64,000 nt of DNA from a virus. Numbering within the stretch: position 1 is the stretch's first letter; the number at the start of each line of letters is the position of its first letter. This document shows positions 27,939 through 36,363 of this stretch, piece by piece. A model generated the notes under the pieces. It was given only the letters and a program-made list of their open reading frames with translations. It made no database searches and was not told the DNA's origin. The position numbers and the translations under genes were made by a program. The stretch covers positions 1 to 64,000 of the IMG/VR virus record IMGVR_UViG_3300047489_000453; one strand, given 5' to 3'.

Positions 27939-28415
27939 TTACTTAAAGGCGACTGTGGAGTATTCAAGGTCGACCATTACGCCTGAAAGATTAGAATTAA
28001 TAAGGTTATCCTGAGCTGCAACGCTGAATCCGACCTGCTGCAGAAGGGTGCCCTTAAGGGAAAGACTTAAAGTACCGCCGTTAGAGCCACCTAATTTACA
28101 GAATGAATTAGGGATAACAAGATTGAGCTGCCTGTCGCCTTGGCATGGATTAGCCAAGTCAGTTACGCCGCTCAAGGTTTCGTTGCCGAAGCCGAGGATT
28201 TGGCCAATGGTAAAAGTACCACCAGCTTTGCCTACCACATAAAACCTCTTCTGTGAACCTACTTCGAAGAGAGGCTGAACAGGCTGAGAGTGCGATACCT
28301 GAAGGTTTTGGACAAGGGTAACGTCCTTGCCTGCAAACCTAAGTGCGGTGCCTGCCGTTGAACGGAAGGCACCTTGATAATCACCTCTTGTTGCGTCGCC
28401 AAAAATAGAAGCCAT
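27939..28415 (-). CDS. Tail tube protein, copy 1
   Basis: 158 aa, paralogue of the next gene along its full length. Directly downstream of the sheath gene with CGGAGG before the ATG. Beta-rich, with the conserved GTFTIGQILGFG and VGFSVAAQDNLINS blocks. Codons are more strongly optimised than in copy 2 (more G/C at third positions), which suggests this is the more abundant protein and so probably the main tube subunit. Confidence 0.75.
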   Translation of the reverse strand: MASIFGDATRGDYQGAFRSTAGTALRFAGKDVTLVQNLQVSHSQPVQPLFEVGSQKRFYVVGKAGGTFTIGQILGFGNETLSGVTDLANPCQGDRQLNLVIPNSFCKLGGSNGGTLSLSLKGTLLQQVGFSVAAQDNLINSNLSGVMVDLEYSTVAFK

Positions 28416-28433
28416 AATTAACCTCCGATTGGG

Positions 28434-31199
28434 TTATACAACCAACTTAAGTTCAATGTTATTAAGAGGATAAGGAATAGTAAGGTTAACGATAGCAACA
28501 ACGTGGTCCTTAAGAACAGCGTGCTGCCTGAGTTCTACGATTTCGTATTCAAGCAGCTGAGGCCCAATGCTATTGGTAGCAACATCTGTCTTAAACCCAT
28601 CGCCAATTCCCCTGAGGGTAATTTCGATGTTAGTCAAAGTTGTAGGGGTTACGTTGCTTCTTCCGATATAAGGCACGAGACCTCGACGGAAAGCGTAGCT
28701 CATGTTATCAACGTTGCTGCGGACCTGTTCTTCACGACGATTAAGGTCAGTGTTGTCGGTCGTTACAGCGTGCCTGTTAATAAAGCTACCGTCTTCAGCC
28801 TTCATAATAATCCAGCCGCCATCTCCAGCGATAGAGTTAAGCTGGGATACGTTGAAGCCGTTGACTGCGTCGCCTACATAGTCGATACCAGACAATGAGA
28901 CACTGGTGAGGCCTTGGTGAGGATTAACACCGGACCTTAGGCCTGCTACGGCTGCAGCAGCGTAGTAGCTTGGCTGGCTGGTATACGCGCTCAGAGTTAA
29001 GTAGTCGTTTGCTACAGCTACAACTCGCCTTGAGCTATACTTACCGCACTTTTCGCCGATAAGGTTGGAGTACTCAGTGTTATTCTGGCTTCTCCAAATT
29101 TCGACTTTTTGTGCGACAGCCACTGGGATAGCTGGGCCCGATTTAAGCCTAATAGAGTTTTCTGAAATAACAGCGTCGACTGTGTATTCAGTGTAAGTTA
29201 CTCGGCTAAAACCGTCAGTGGTGTAGAAGTATCTTACTTTATCGCCAGCCCTTACAGCGTTGGTCACAAATCTAGCGTTATTGGCTGGAACGCTAAGTCT
29301 TGTGTACTGGGTGCCGCTTGTTAAAGGATCATCGGAAATAGTCGCCAAAACTTCTTCTTTATCGGTTGAAGTAGATGCGTCGATTACGGCGATGTCCCGT
29401 GCTACTCTTACGCCAAAAACAACTGCTCGCCATCGACCTACTTCTTCGCCTGACTGATCTTCAGCATGGGCTTTATATGCATCCAAAACAGTCTGGTTGA
29501 AAGTAAGGGGCACAAGGTTGTACAGATCTTCACGATCAGCGACAACATCAAGCGCTACTAGCCAAGCGTCTGGGTCATTAGGGTTAGATATGGCAGTAAA
29601 CTTGACGTCCTGACCATTTGAATTTTGAAGCGCCATGTAAACGCCCCAAGCTAAAGGATTGTCAGGATGCAAGGTTCCAAGGGTAGATGGGATGTCGGCG
29701 GTGTCATTGATACTGCCAAAATCGCCAACGTAGGTCTGCAACCAGGTTCTGTAGTTAAGATAAAGAGTCGCTGATTCGATTGGCAGAGCTACTTTTACTC
29801 CGCCATCAGTCCACTCAGAATCAAACGCTGTGGCATTTTCTTTAGTTATGAACTCAGTGGTGCTTGCCACATAGTTAACATTAGGAGCGCTTTCTTCACG
29901 ATATCGTGGAATTTCCAAGTTCCTAATGATAAATAGCTTGATATCAAGGTCAGCGGCAGACTGAATCTCGGTAGGAAGGTCATCGGCAAGAACCAAAGTT
30001 CTGATATACCCTTCAGCTACAGCAGTAACAGTGATGTAGTACTTGTCGCCTTTGCACAAGCCTGTTCCGCTAAAACTTACGGTAACTCCTTCGTTGCCGA
30101 CGTTAAAAGCAGTGCTAGCAGCGTTTACCACCAGCGGGGCTGCAAAGTCTACACCGTTAGTCGAAGAAACAGTAATCTCAGGTGAAGCGGCAAAAGCGCC
30201 ACCTTTTGATACTTCTACGATATAGGTGGTGTTTTTGGTTCCCGTATAAGTTCCGCCAGAAGTAGCGGTTGATGGAGAGAACAGTTGTACTACGTGAATT
30301 CTCCACTTTTGACCTACAACCAAGTCATTAGCGCTAACATCGCCAAGGCTGGCTGCGGACGAAGCGGAGGCTGTAGCGTTGATATCGAACTCAACTTTAA
30401 GACCTCTTGTCCCAATCAAGGTGTAGCCACCTGCGCCGGCTGGAGTCACAGATGCAACGTTATCAAGACCAGAGCTAGTGGTAACGCGAAGCTTACCAGT
30501 AGTAAGGTCGCCATCTCTTGAGCTCTGAATTACTTCGACGGTATAGTACTCGTCGATTGCTCCGTCTTCCCTGCCGTCATAGTCAGTGGCGTCTGCTGTG
30601 ACAGTTATGGTATTTTTAACCGAACCAAGGTCATCTACGCTTATAGCAAAAGATTGAGAGGCCTTATTAGTTGATGCAGCAGAAGCAGAGTCTACTGTAG
30701 CAGCAACTGAGTCTCCTATGAATCCAGAAATCTTGGTGTTCAACTCATAAGTGGTACCGCCACTTACGCCACGAATGTAAACTCCGTCACCAATCTTTGC
30801 TCCCCTGTCTTTAAACGCAGCTGACTTAGGGTAGCTGGAGCCGTTGCTTGTGAAGGCAACTCCGCTAGCTCTTACTCGATTAGTATGACCGGACACTGGC
30901 TCTACAACTCCGCCGACACCGGCGTCGTTTTGATAATATTTAAGCTTTACGTCTTCTCCATAAAGCTTAACGTAATCAAGGTCTACCAAGCCGCCAGTAG
31001 GATTACCAGGCCAGCTGAAAGACGTGTCATTTAAGTAGTCATAAGAGCCGATAAGAATCGACTGCTTCTCAGTTGCGTCTGAGTAGCGGAAAAGTTCGGC
31101 ATGGCCGCCGCTAATATGAGCGTTAAGCACGCCAGCAGTAGCTACTGGTGCAATTCTGAATTCTTGAAAAACTTTAACTTGTGGCAGAACATACGCCAT
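28434..31199 (-). CDS. Contractile tail sheath protein
   Basis: 921 aa, longer than T4 gp18 (659 aa). The C-terminal third has features of sheath proteins: DLNRREEQVRSNVDNMSYAF, the segment GLVPYIGRSNVTPTTLTNIE, and a beta-rich end NNIELKLVV, which in other sheaths forms the interlocking strand. The middle (about 500-620) is the conserved sheath core with LHPDNPLAWGVYMAL. The insertion at about 130-420, rich in Ser/Thr/Ala beta repeats, probably forms surface domains. GGAGGCC lies before the ATG. Strong codon optimisation is expected for such an abundant protein. Confidence 0.85.
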   Translation of the reverse strand: MAYVLPQVKVFQEFRIAPVATAGVLNAHISGGHAELFRYSDATEKQSILIGSYDYLNDTSFSWPGNPTGGLVDLDYVKLYGEDVKLKYYQNDAGVGGVVEPVSGHTNRVRASGVAFTSNGSSYPKSAAFKDRGAKIGDGVYIRGVSGGTTYELNTKISGFIGDSVAATVDSASAASTNKASQSFAISVDDLGSVKNTITVTADATDYDGREDGAIDEYYTVEVIQSSRDGDLTTGKLRVTTSSGLDNVASVTPAGAGGYTLIGTRGLKVEFDINATASASSAASLGDVSANDLVVGQKWRIHVVQLFSPSTATSGGTYTGTKNTTYIVEVSKGGAFAASPEITVSSTNGVDFAAPLVVNAASTAFNVGNEGVTVSFSGTGLCKGDKYYITVTAVAEGYIRTLVLADDLPTEIQSAADLDIKLFIIRNLEIPRYREESAPNVNYVASTTEFITKENATAFDSEWTDGGVKVALPIESATLYLNYRTWLQTYVGDFGSINDTADIPSTLGTLHPDNPLAWGVYMALQNSNGQDVKFTAISNPNDPDAWLVALDVVADREDLYNLVPLTFNQTVLDAYKAHAEDQSGEEVGRWRAVVFGVRVARDIAVIDASTSTDKEEVLATISDDPLTSGTQYTRLSVPANNARFVTNAVRAGDKVRYFYTTDGFSRVTYTEYTVDAVISENSIRLKSGPAIPVAVAQKVEIWRSQNNTEYSNLIGEKCGKYSSRRVVAVANDYLTLSAYTSQPSYYAAAAVAGLRSGVNPHQGLTSVSLSGIDYVGDAVNGFNVSQLNSIAGDGGWIIMKAEDGSFINRHAVTTDNTDLNRREEQVRSNVDNMSYAFRRGLVPYIGRSNVTPTTLTNIEITLRGIGDGFKTDVATNSIGPQLLEYEIVELRQHAVLKDHVVAIVNLTIPYPLNNIELKLVV

Positions 31200-31233
31200 G
31201 ATAGTTGGCCTCCATGCCTTTGTTAGTTACCCT

Positions 31234-31857
31234 TTAGGGTAGGTAAGAAGATAAGTTAATCCTCTTGAGAACCGGTCCTTGTTGCGCTATAGTCCAAACT
31301 TCCTGTCCAGTGTACTGTACAACTATGGGTGCTGCATAGTTCTCTTTTCCTTCTTCAACCTGAAAAATAGCACCTAGCTCCACTGCTTCAAATTTAACTA
31401 AATTTAGAATATTTGCAATAACCAATCCATAAGTATTTAAGTCCTTGAAAACTTCGCCGGCTAATACCTCGGCCTGTATGCCTGAATTTGCTATGCAGAA
31501 CAAAGTATGAGAACCCGTCATTAACCTGCCAAACTTCTTTGACCCTAGGAATTCATTGTCAGTATTTGAGAAGTCGTTAAGCACCAATCTGCTTGAAGTC
31601 CAGTTTCCTCTTTTAATTATTATTGCCGGCCTAGTCTCGGTTGTTTCAGGCTTCCATCTGGTAATTGACTCTATAAGAATTCCGGTAGGTTGAGTAGCCT
31701 TCCAGATCAACCCTCTAAACTTCTCGTTCTCTATATTGTTTTCATCGGAGAACCTGTTTGTCAACCAATCTCTTAAAAATCCAGTAACCAAATGAGGCAT
31801 TATCCCTAATGCATTAAGGTTATTGCATTCTTCAAATGCTGGTTGCGGATCTGACAT
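31234..31857 (-). CDS. Tail terminator/neck-like protein
   Basis: 207 aa, directly upstream of the sheath gene, where tail terminators (T4 gp15/gp3 types) are commonly found. It has a helical N-terminus (MPHLVTGFLRDWLTNRF) and a beta-rich core (RPAIIIKRGNWTSSRLVLND), the fold order of terminator proteins. The neighbour order is neck - this gene - sheath - tube. No decisive motif. Confidence 0.5.
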   Translation of the reverse strand: MSDPQPAFEECNNLNALGIMPHLVTGFLRDWLTNRFSDENNIENEKFRGLIWKATQPTGILIESITRWKPETTETRPAIIIKRGNWTSSRLVLNDFSNTDNEFLGSKKFGRLMTGSHTLFCIANSGIQAEVLAGEVFKDLNTYGLVIANILNLVKFEAVELGAIFQVEEGKENYAAPIVVQYTGQEVWTIAQQGPVLKRINLSSYLP

Positions 31858-31868
31858 TAAATATGCCC

Positions 31869-32108
31869 TTATTTAAATTTGTGCATTTTATAAGGTTTAA
31901 GCGGCTCCATAGGCTCCTGCCCGTCATGCATTTTATATGGCTTAGGAGGCTCTACGGGGTTTTGATTTATGTTAGTGTCTTTCTTTTTGGAGACGTCTCC
32001 ACCATGTAATTCTTTTACGTGGTTAGCTATCTTGTCAAAAGTTGGAACGTGGTCTCTTAAAGACATTTTTTCCATAAACACTGGTGACGGGGCTCTTTTT
32101 TCCATCAT
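31869..32108 (-). CDS. Small basic protein with repeated PKPYKMH peptide
   Basis: 79 aa. The C-terminal 30 residues contain two copies of EP-P/L-KPYKMH, 15 residues apart, matched by a 45-base repeat in the DNA at about 31882-31937. It overlaps the preceding gene by 4 bases and carries the perfect palindrome 31988-32001 in its middle. Probably a disordered linker or attachment peptide in the neck region; function unknown. Confidence 0.5.
   Translation of the reverse strand: MMEKRAPSPVFMEKMSLRDHVPTFDKIANHVKELHGGDVSKKKDTNINQNPVEPPKPYKMHDGQEPMEPLKPYKMHKFK
31988..32001. repeat. Palindromic site, perfect
   Basis: TGGAGACGTCTCCA inside the 79-aa gene, reading HGGDVSKK. Confidence 0.8.
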
Positions 32109-32911
32109 ATGCCATTCTCCGGTATAAGGTATACAGCGTCAGAAAAAGGTGCCAGTCTTATATTAACATTAGTTACTATATTGAAGCTTCTTACAGTAAC
32201 TACTTCTGATGTCTCGTGAACTATGTACCTTCTGCCGCTACCTTTGTCCCAGATGACATCCTGGCTTACAACTGGGTCACCTATAACTCTACAGTTTTGA
32301 GTGGTCCCTTGGCTAGTCATTCCAGCGTAATCCACGTTTATTTTCTCTATTTCATTTGAAATAGGAAACTCTACTAGTAAGGGGATAGCGCTAAAATAGC
32401 CGTTAACTTTACCTGTGCCCAGGCATACAGGGCACCTTCCATCGATAGGCTCATCTAGTAATGGGTCGGCACATCTTGTGCATTTAGGCCCAAATCTTTT
32501 TCTTTTAAATAAATAGGCCTCTGGTACTCCTACGTACTTTGAAAGCCTAAGTTTCTCTTTTCTAAGAATCTCCCTGGCTATTCTCCAAGTCCTGTAATCT
32601 ACTTTTGAATCAAGCGTTATTGATGGGGAATAGTATGTGCGAATACCAGTCTGTAGTTTTATTCTATAAAACCAGTCCAGCTCTTTTCCAAATAATCTGG
32701 TCTCGTCATCTATAAGAAAATAAGCATTAATTACCGGCGGCCCTATGTCTACAAAACTTGCCGTCTCTACCGGATGGTTTGACCCTTGTAGTGTGAATAT
32801 GTATGGACCTTTATCAGTAAATAAAGGATTAAGATCCCATTCTACCTTGCTAACTCCTAGCGGGGAGTATGATGCAGTCAGCTTCTCAAACGGCTCTATA
32901 CCGTATGGCAT
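32105..32911 (-). CDS. Neck-region protein with zinc finger
   Basis: 268 aa. In the middle (about 140-170) four cysteines in the arrangement CTRCADPLL ... CPVCLGTGK form a probable zinc ribbon, set in an otherwise beta-rich structural protein with IRTYYSPSITLDS in the first half. Phages of the T4-like and SPO1-like groups encode head-tail connector proteins of this size at this position. The zinc ribbon is probably structural. It overlaps the HNH gene upstream by 16 bases. Confidence 0.55.
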   Translation of the reverse strand: MPYGIEPFEKLTASYSPLGVSKVEWDLNPLFTDKGPYIFTLQGSNHPVETASFVDIGPPVINAYFLIDDETRLFGKELDWFYRIKLQTGIRTYYSPSITLDSKVDYRTWRIAREILRKEKLRLSKYVGVPEAYLFKRKRFGPKCTRCADPLLDEPIDGRCPVCLGTGKVNGYFSAIPLLVEFPISNEIEKINVDYAGMTSQGTTQNCRVIGDPVVSQDVIWDKGSGRRYIVHETSEVVTVRSFNIVTNVNIRLAPFSDAVYLIPENGI

Positions 32912-33207
32912 GGTCTGCTCCTGACCTTTTTCAGGTGCTCTTCACAATCCTTTCTAACGTTATCGTTCCAGGATACATAGGAATGAAGGTGACCAAATAC
33001 AAAATGACAAGTTCCACACAAAGTCATGCAGTTGGTCTCTTCAAGCTCTTTAGTACTATCGACACTTACCGGTATTATATGGTGTACTGTAAGTTTTTTC
33101 TTTGTACCACAGGCGCAGCAAGTAGGGTTCTTTTCTAAAAATTCTTTTCTAAATTTAGGCCATCTGCTGGATCTGTCACTTAATATCCAGGCGAACATCT
33201 TAAACAT
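32896..33207 (-). CDS. HNH endonuclease, free-standing
   Basis: 103 aa. HNH motif: CCACGTKKKLTVHHIIPV, with the catalytic His pair, then NCMTLCGTCHFVFGH, the Asn/His and second zinc CxxC. Both CxxC pairs that hold the fold are intact, so the enzyme is probably active. It is inserted between two neck genes and overlaps the downstream one by 16 bases. GAGGCTACC precedes the ATG. Free-standing HNH enzymes in phages are usually homing endonucleases, though some assist terminase. Position in the neck block favours homing. Confidence 0.85.
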   Translation of the reverse strand: MFKMFAWILSDRSSRWPKFRKEFLEKNPTCCACGTKKKLTVHHIIPVSVDSTKELEETNCMTLCGTCHFVFGHLHSYVSWNDNVRKDCEEHLKKVRSRPCHTV

Positions 33208-33231
33208 GGTAGCCTCTTTAATGGTTTAGTC

Positions 33232-34173
33232 TTATCTGTATCTTCCAAAACCATCGTAGGTAGATCCAAAAGAGCCGTCCCAGGCTTCTTTGTTGATGGC
33301 CACTTTGGTCATCTTACACCATTTAAGGTAGTCCTGTAACATTCTATCGCCTGTTACTTCATATTCTTGGGCCTTGTTCTTATCATCAACAGATAATCCA
33401 CCAGCACTGTAGGTCAACTGGTTTCGTCTGTAATGCTTAGCCGCTATAAGGTAAAGCTCGCCTATTACACCGTTAATTAGGGCGGTTGGATTGAAGAAGT
33501 TGTTGGTGTTAAAGAATCTTCTAACTGTAGGCTGCATAGTATTCCAATGCTCTACGCATTTGAGCATACATAAGATTATTTCTGAGTCATCAAACTCAAA
33601 GGTATTTAACAATGGATTATCTTCTGGAGCATTATCTCTAAGTGCTATTCTTATTGCGGATATCTGAGGCACGCCGGATGCTTTACCTGATATAGCTGTA
33701 ACTGAACCAAATTGGCTCTTGTCAACCAAGACGTAAAGCCTTGATACATGAATAAGTTCGCCAATAGTGGAGACAACTCCACAATTTAGTTCAAGTATCT
33801 GATGAAGACTTGTGGCAGTGGCTGGAATCTTTGCCCTTACAACTCCTGCCGCTGCGTCAATAAACGCAGCCTCGGTGTCTACAATGTAGATACCGTTAGA
33901 CGTGTCTAAGGCTTCTCTGCCCTTTAATAATACCTTTCCGCTTGGAGACCCAGACGACGAGCTCAATGAGCTTGACGTTATGCTAGAAAACCCACAGGTT
34001 TCAAAGTTTATAGGCCTGCCGCGATCGTCCCGCAATACTAGTTCTACTACTGGGGCAGTGCCCTGAGGTATGGCTACAGCCGGTACTTTGGCCAAAATAG
34101 GTCTGTTGTCTACTGTCGTTACCGCAGGCCTTACTACCAGCTGGTCAGAGCATTCTATTATTGAGGGGTCCAT
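33232..34173 (-). CDS. Head-tail connector/neck protein
   Basis: 313 aa. The first half is beta-rich with a Ser-only run (SSITSSSLSSSSGSPSG); the second half is helical with YLIAAKHYRRNQLTYSAGGL and a basic end, resembling head-completion proteins that bind the portal. It is the first neck gene after the glycosyltransferase fusion. The degenerate palindrome at 33767-33782 lies in it, reading CGVVSTIG. The role is inferred from position. Confidence 0.5.
   Translation of the reverse strand: MDPSIIECSDQLVVRPAVTTVDNRPILAKVPAVAIPQGTAPVVELVLRDDRGRPINFETCGFSSITSSSLSSSSGSPSGKVLLKGREALDTSNGIYIVDTEAAFIDAAAGVVRAKIPATATSLHQILELNCGVVSTIGELIHVSRLYVLVDKSQFGSVTAISGKASGVPQISAIRIALRDNAPEDNPLLNTFEFDDSEIILCMLKCVEHWNTMQPTVRRFFNTNNFFNPTALINGVIGELYLIAAKHYRRNQLTYSAGGLSVDDKNKAQEYEVTGDRMLQDYLKWCKMTKVAINKEAWDGSFGSTYDGFGRYR
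33767..33782. repeat. Palindromic site, two mismatches in the centre
   Basis: GTGGAGACAACTCCAC: outer arms intact, centre changed. In the neck gene, reading CGVVSTIG. Confidence 0.6.
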
Positions 34174-34181
34174 GCCGGCTC

Positions 34182-35444
34182 CTATATTTTACATATACCT
34201 GGTTGGTGCTGTCCTTTCAAAGCACATAGGTCTGCGTAAACATACAAAATGTTGTGAGCCCTATGAAATTCCGATGGATGAGAAGTCCAAACTCTTACAT
34301 CCTGGAACCTACACTCTATCTCAGGCACAAACTTTGAGTAGTTCCTGTCTGTATAGTACCAGAAAGAGTTTTGATTGATAAAGTTAATATGTGTTGGATC
34401 TTGGTAAGCTCCTCTGCCGTCAGAACTTGGAGTCCCAGAAAGTATCCAACCACCAGGGGCTAGTACCCTATAAAAGTCATTCATGCACTGGACAAATTTT
34501 TCTCTTGGAAGATGCTCAAAGAAATCAAACGCCCTTAATATACCGACGGAATTATCGTCAAACGGTAGAGGAGATTCTCCTACTCTGTGAATAATCTCAG
34601 CGTTTCTAATATCCAGGCTTTTGTACTGCTTTGGAGAATTAAAGCCTCCTCCAAGGTCTATCATTAAAAGCTTTTCTCTTCGGCTCCATTCTTCGCACAT
34701 TCTATGTAAGAATCTATTGAAGGTATTGTTTTGAGTCTTGGCTATTAGTTCTCTCTTTTTAACAAACGAGTTGCTCTTTTTGGGGTCTAATATCCTTCGG
34801 TACAAGTATAGGCACTCTGGGTGATGCACAAACTTGCACCCGGCCAAATAAGTACGGCATACAAGATCATGATCATCTCCAACTTCCAAAGTAGCATCAT
34901 GCCCGCCTGCAGCGTAATAGACATCTCTGTGCCAGGCCCTTACGTGGTTAGGCGCGTACCATATCTCGCCCAGAGCCCTAGGAGTAGCAGCGAATGCCCT
35001 GTGAGCGGCGTATTTCTTGTCGTCTAAAGTAAAGTCATAAGTCTTCCAGCCATGCTGGTGATTGTAAAGCTCTGGAGACCCGTTTGGAAAAAAGCTAGCA
35101 AAGTCAGAATAATGAAAGGCTGGTCCTATCTCTTGATGCTTGTCGTAGATCTTTTCCAGGGCTGTAGGCACCAGCATATCATCATGGTCTAGCTCTACAT
35201 AAATGTCACCGGTTGCTTGGTTACATGCATAGTTTTTTAGATAACCTATTTTATCGCTAGATACCGGTCTGATTAAAACCCTAGGGTCGTTAACTATTTC
35301 AGCCGGCATCTGGAGGCTTTCCGCCCCGTTTGGGACTATTACCCACTCCCAGTCTTTATAGGTTTGTTTTAATAAGCTTTTATATGTTTCAAGAATCCAA
35401 GTTGGGTCATTTGTTGGCGTGAATACGCTAAACTTTATCGACAT
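34182..35444 (-). CDS. Glycosyltransferase (GT2)-methyltransferase fusion
   Basis: 420 aa with two domains. Residues 1-215 form a family 2 glycosyltransferase: VFTPTNDPTWILETYKSLL, the acidic metal site VELDHDDMLVPTALEKIYD and the later GDDHDLVCRTYLAG. Residues about 235-400 form a Rossmann SAM-dependent methyltransferase: LLMIDLGGGFNSPKQYKSLDI, then LPFDDNSVGILRAFDFFEHL and DFYRVLAPGGWIL. It is the first gene after the head-module terminator. It could glycosylate and methylate virion protein or modified bases, or alter host surface sugars. Substrates cannot be read from sequence. Confidence 0.8.
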   Translation of the reverse strand: MSIKFSVFTPTNDPTWILETYKSLLKQTYKDWEWVIVPNGAESLQMPAEIVNDPRVLIRPVSSDKIGYLKNYACNQATGDIYVELDHDDMLVPTALEKIYDKHQEIGPAFHYSDFASFFPNGSPELYNHQHGWKTYDFTLDDKKYAAHRAFAATPRALGEIWYAPNHVRAWHRDVYYAAGGHDATLEVGDDHDLVCRTYLAGCKFVHHPECLYLYRRILDPKKSNSFVKKRELIAKTQNNTFNRFLHRMCEEWSRREKLLMIDLGGGFNSPKQYKSLDIRNAEIIHRVGESPLPFDDNSVGILRAFDFFEHLPREKFVQCMNDFYRVLAPGGWILSGTPSSDGRGAYQDPTHINFINQNSFWYYTDRNYSKFVPEIECRFQDVRVWTSHPSEFHRAHNILYVYADLCALKGQHQPGICKI

Positions 35445-35506
35445 ATTTTCCTTCTTTCTGTGTTAGACAATAACAACGAAGTAAGGATAACTATATTGAA
35501 AAAAAG

Positions 35507-35521
35507 TTTCTAGTGTAGAAA
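35507..35521. promoter_or_regulatory. Inverted repeat in leader of the neck-tail operon
   Basis: TTTCTAGTGTAGAAA has 6-base arms around a 3-base centre, between the head-module terminator and the glycosyltransferase fusion. On the minus strand TATAGT follows 11 bases downstream, so it may be an operator or part of a promoter for the next operon. Weak evidence. Confidence 0.3.
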
Positions 35522-35522
35522 T

Positions 35523-35553
35523 AAAAAAGCCCCGGACTGCTCCGGGGCTTTTT
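35523..35553 (-). terminator. Strong bidirectional Rho-independent terminator, end of head module
   Basis: AAAAGCCCCGGA pairs perfectly with TCCGGGGCTTTT around a CTGC loop, with T-runs on both strands. On the minus strand it lies 15 bases after the last head gene, so it ends the capsid transcript. Confidence 0.9.
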
Positions 35554-35567
35554 AGTACAAGCCAAGC

Positions 35568-35900
35568 TTAGATTGAGCTTGAGTATGTTACGCCGCAAGG
35601 ATCTGCGACAGTTACGCTGCCATTGTCGATAGCCACGGTTTTCGTGACGTCAAGGGTAGCGTCATACAGGAAGGGCGTTGGGCTGCTAACTACAACAATA
35701 TCACCATTCTGAAGAGCGTTTTGAAACGCAGTTCGCTTCCTTTTGGAAGTAATAGCCTGCAGCAGAGCTGGTAGGCTACCGAAGAAGGTGTATTCTTGAC
35801 CAGCAGTCAAAGTCTTACCATGAGGAGGCAAAAAACCAAAAGTGGCAGTTGCTCCAGTCATGTTACGAACTTTGGTTTCCAAACAAGTAGTGTTAGCCAT
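35568..35900 (-). CDS. Small head-module protein
   Basis: 110 aa, beta-rich, last gene before the terminator and two genes after the major capsid protein. It has GATATFGFLPPHGKTLTAGQ and a Val/Thr-rich C-terminus. CGGAGG precedes the ATG and codons are optimised, suggesting high expression. Possible head decoration or vertex protein; no family recognised. Confidence 0.55.
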   Translation of the reverse strand: MANTTCLETKVRNMTGATATFGFLPPHGKTLTAGQEYTFFGSLPALLQAITSKRKRTAFQNALQNGDIVVVSSPTPFLYDATLDVTKTVAIDNGSVTVADPCGVTYSSSI

Positions 35901-35917
35901 TTTAAATTAAACCTCCG

Positions 35918-36310
35918 TTATTCAGCAGCCATCTGCTTAGCGATAGCGCCGTGATATGTGAGGACGGCATTAATCAAGTCTTCCCTATTGGCAAGCTCGT
36001 TAGATGCTTGCTTAATAGTCTGCTGCAAGTGTACATCTCCCGCAGGTCCACCTACCAAATTACCCAATTGCTGATTTGCAGCCTTAAGGAAGTTGGTTTG
36101 AGTGGAGGCGCTCTTTACTTGCTCCTGTGCATGGGCTTCGCCAAGACGGGCAGCAATTTCAAGGAGGCTGCCGACTTCTTCATCATTTTGTGGAACGATG
36201 CCGTAGTCGCTTGCGAGCTTTTCCAAGAAAACGGGAACAAAGACTTCCCGAATAAGAGTTGCATGTGCAGCTTGAGCCTGATTAAGCTCGTCGTGCGTCA
36301 AATTAGCCAT
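35918..36310 (-). CDS. Small helical head-module protein
   Basis: 130 aa, helical and acidic, without recognised domain (AQAAHATLIREVFVPVFLEK). It is directly downstream of the major capsid gene and separated from it by a GC-rich hairpin. Codon use is optimised. Likely a virion or assembly component. Confidence 0.55.
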   Translation of the reverse strand: MANLTHDELNQAQAAHATLIREVFVPVFLEKLASDYGIVPQNDEEVGSLLEIAARLGEAHAQEQVKSASTQTNFLKAANQQLGNLVGGPAGDVHLQQTIKQASNELANREDLINAVLTYHGAIAKQMAAE

Positions 36311-36336
36311 GATAGCCTCCGAAGCCTATTGAAATT

Positions 36337-36356
36337 GGGGCCTCGTTAGAGGCCCC
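36337..36356 (-). promoter_or_regulatory. Stem-loop after the major capsid gene
   Basis: GGGGCCTC and GAGGCCCC form a perfect 8-bp GC-rich stem with a GTTA loop, 8 bases after the capsid stop. No T-run follows on the minus strand, so it is more likely an mRNA-stabilising or partial-attenuation hairpin that raises capsid mRNA relative to downstream genes. Confidence 0.7.
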
Positions 36357-36363
36357 ATGCCCA

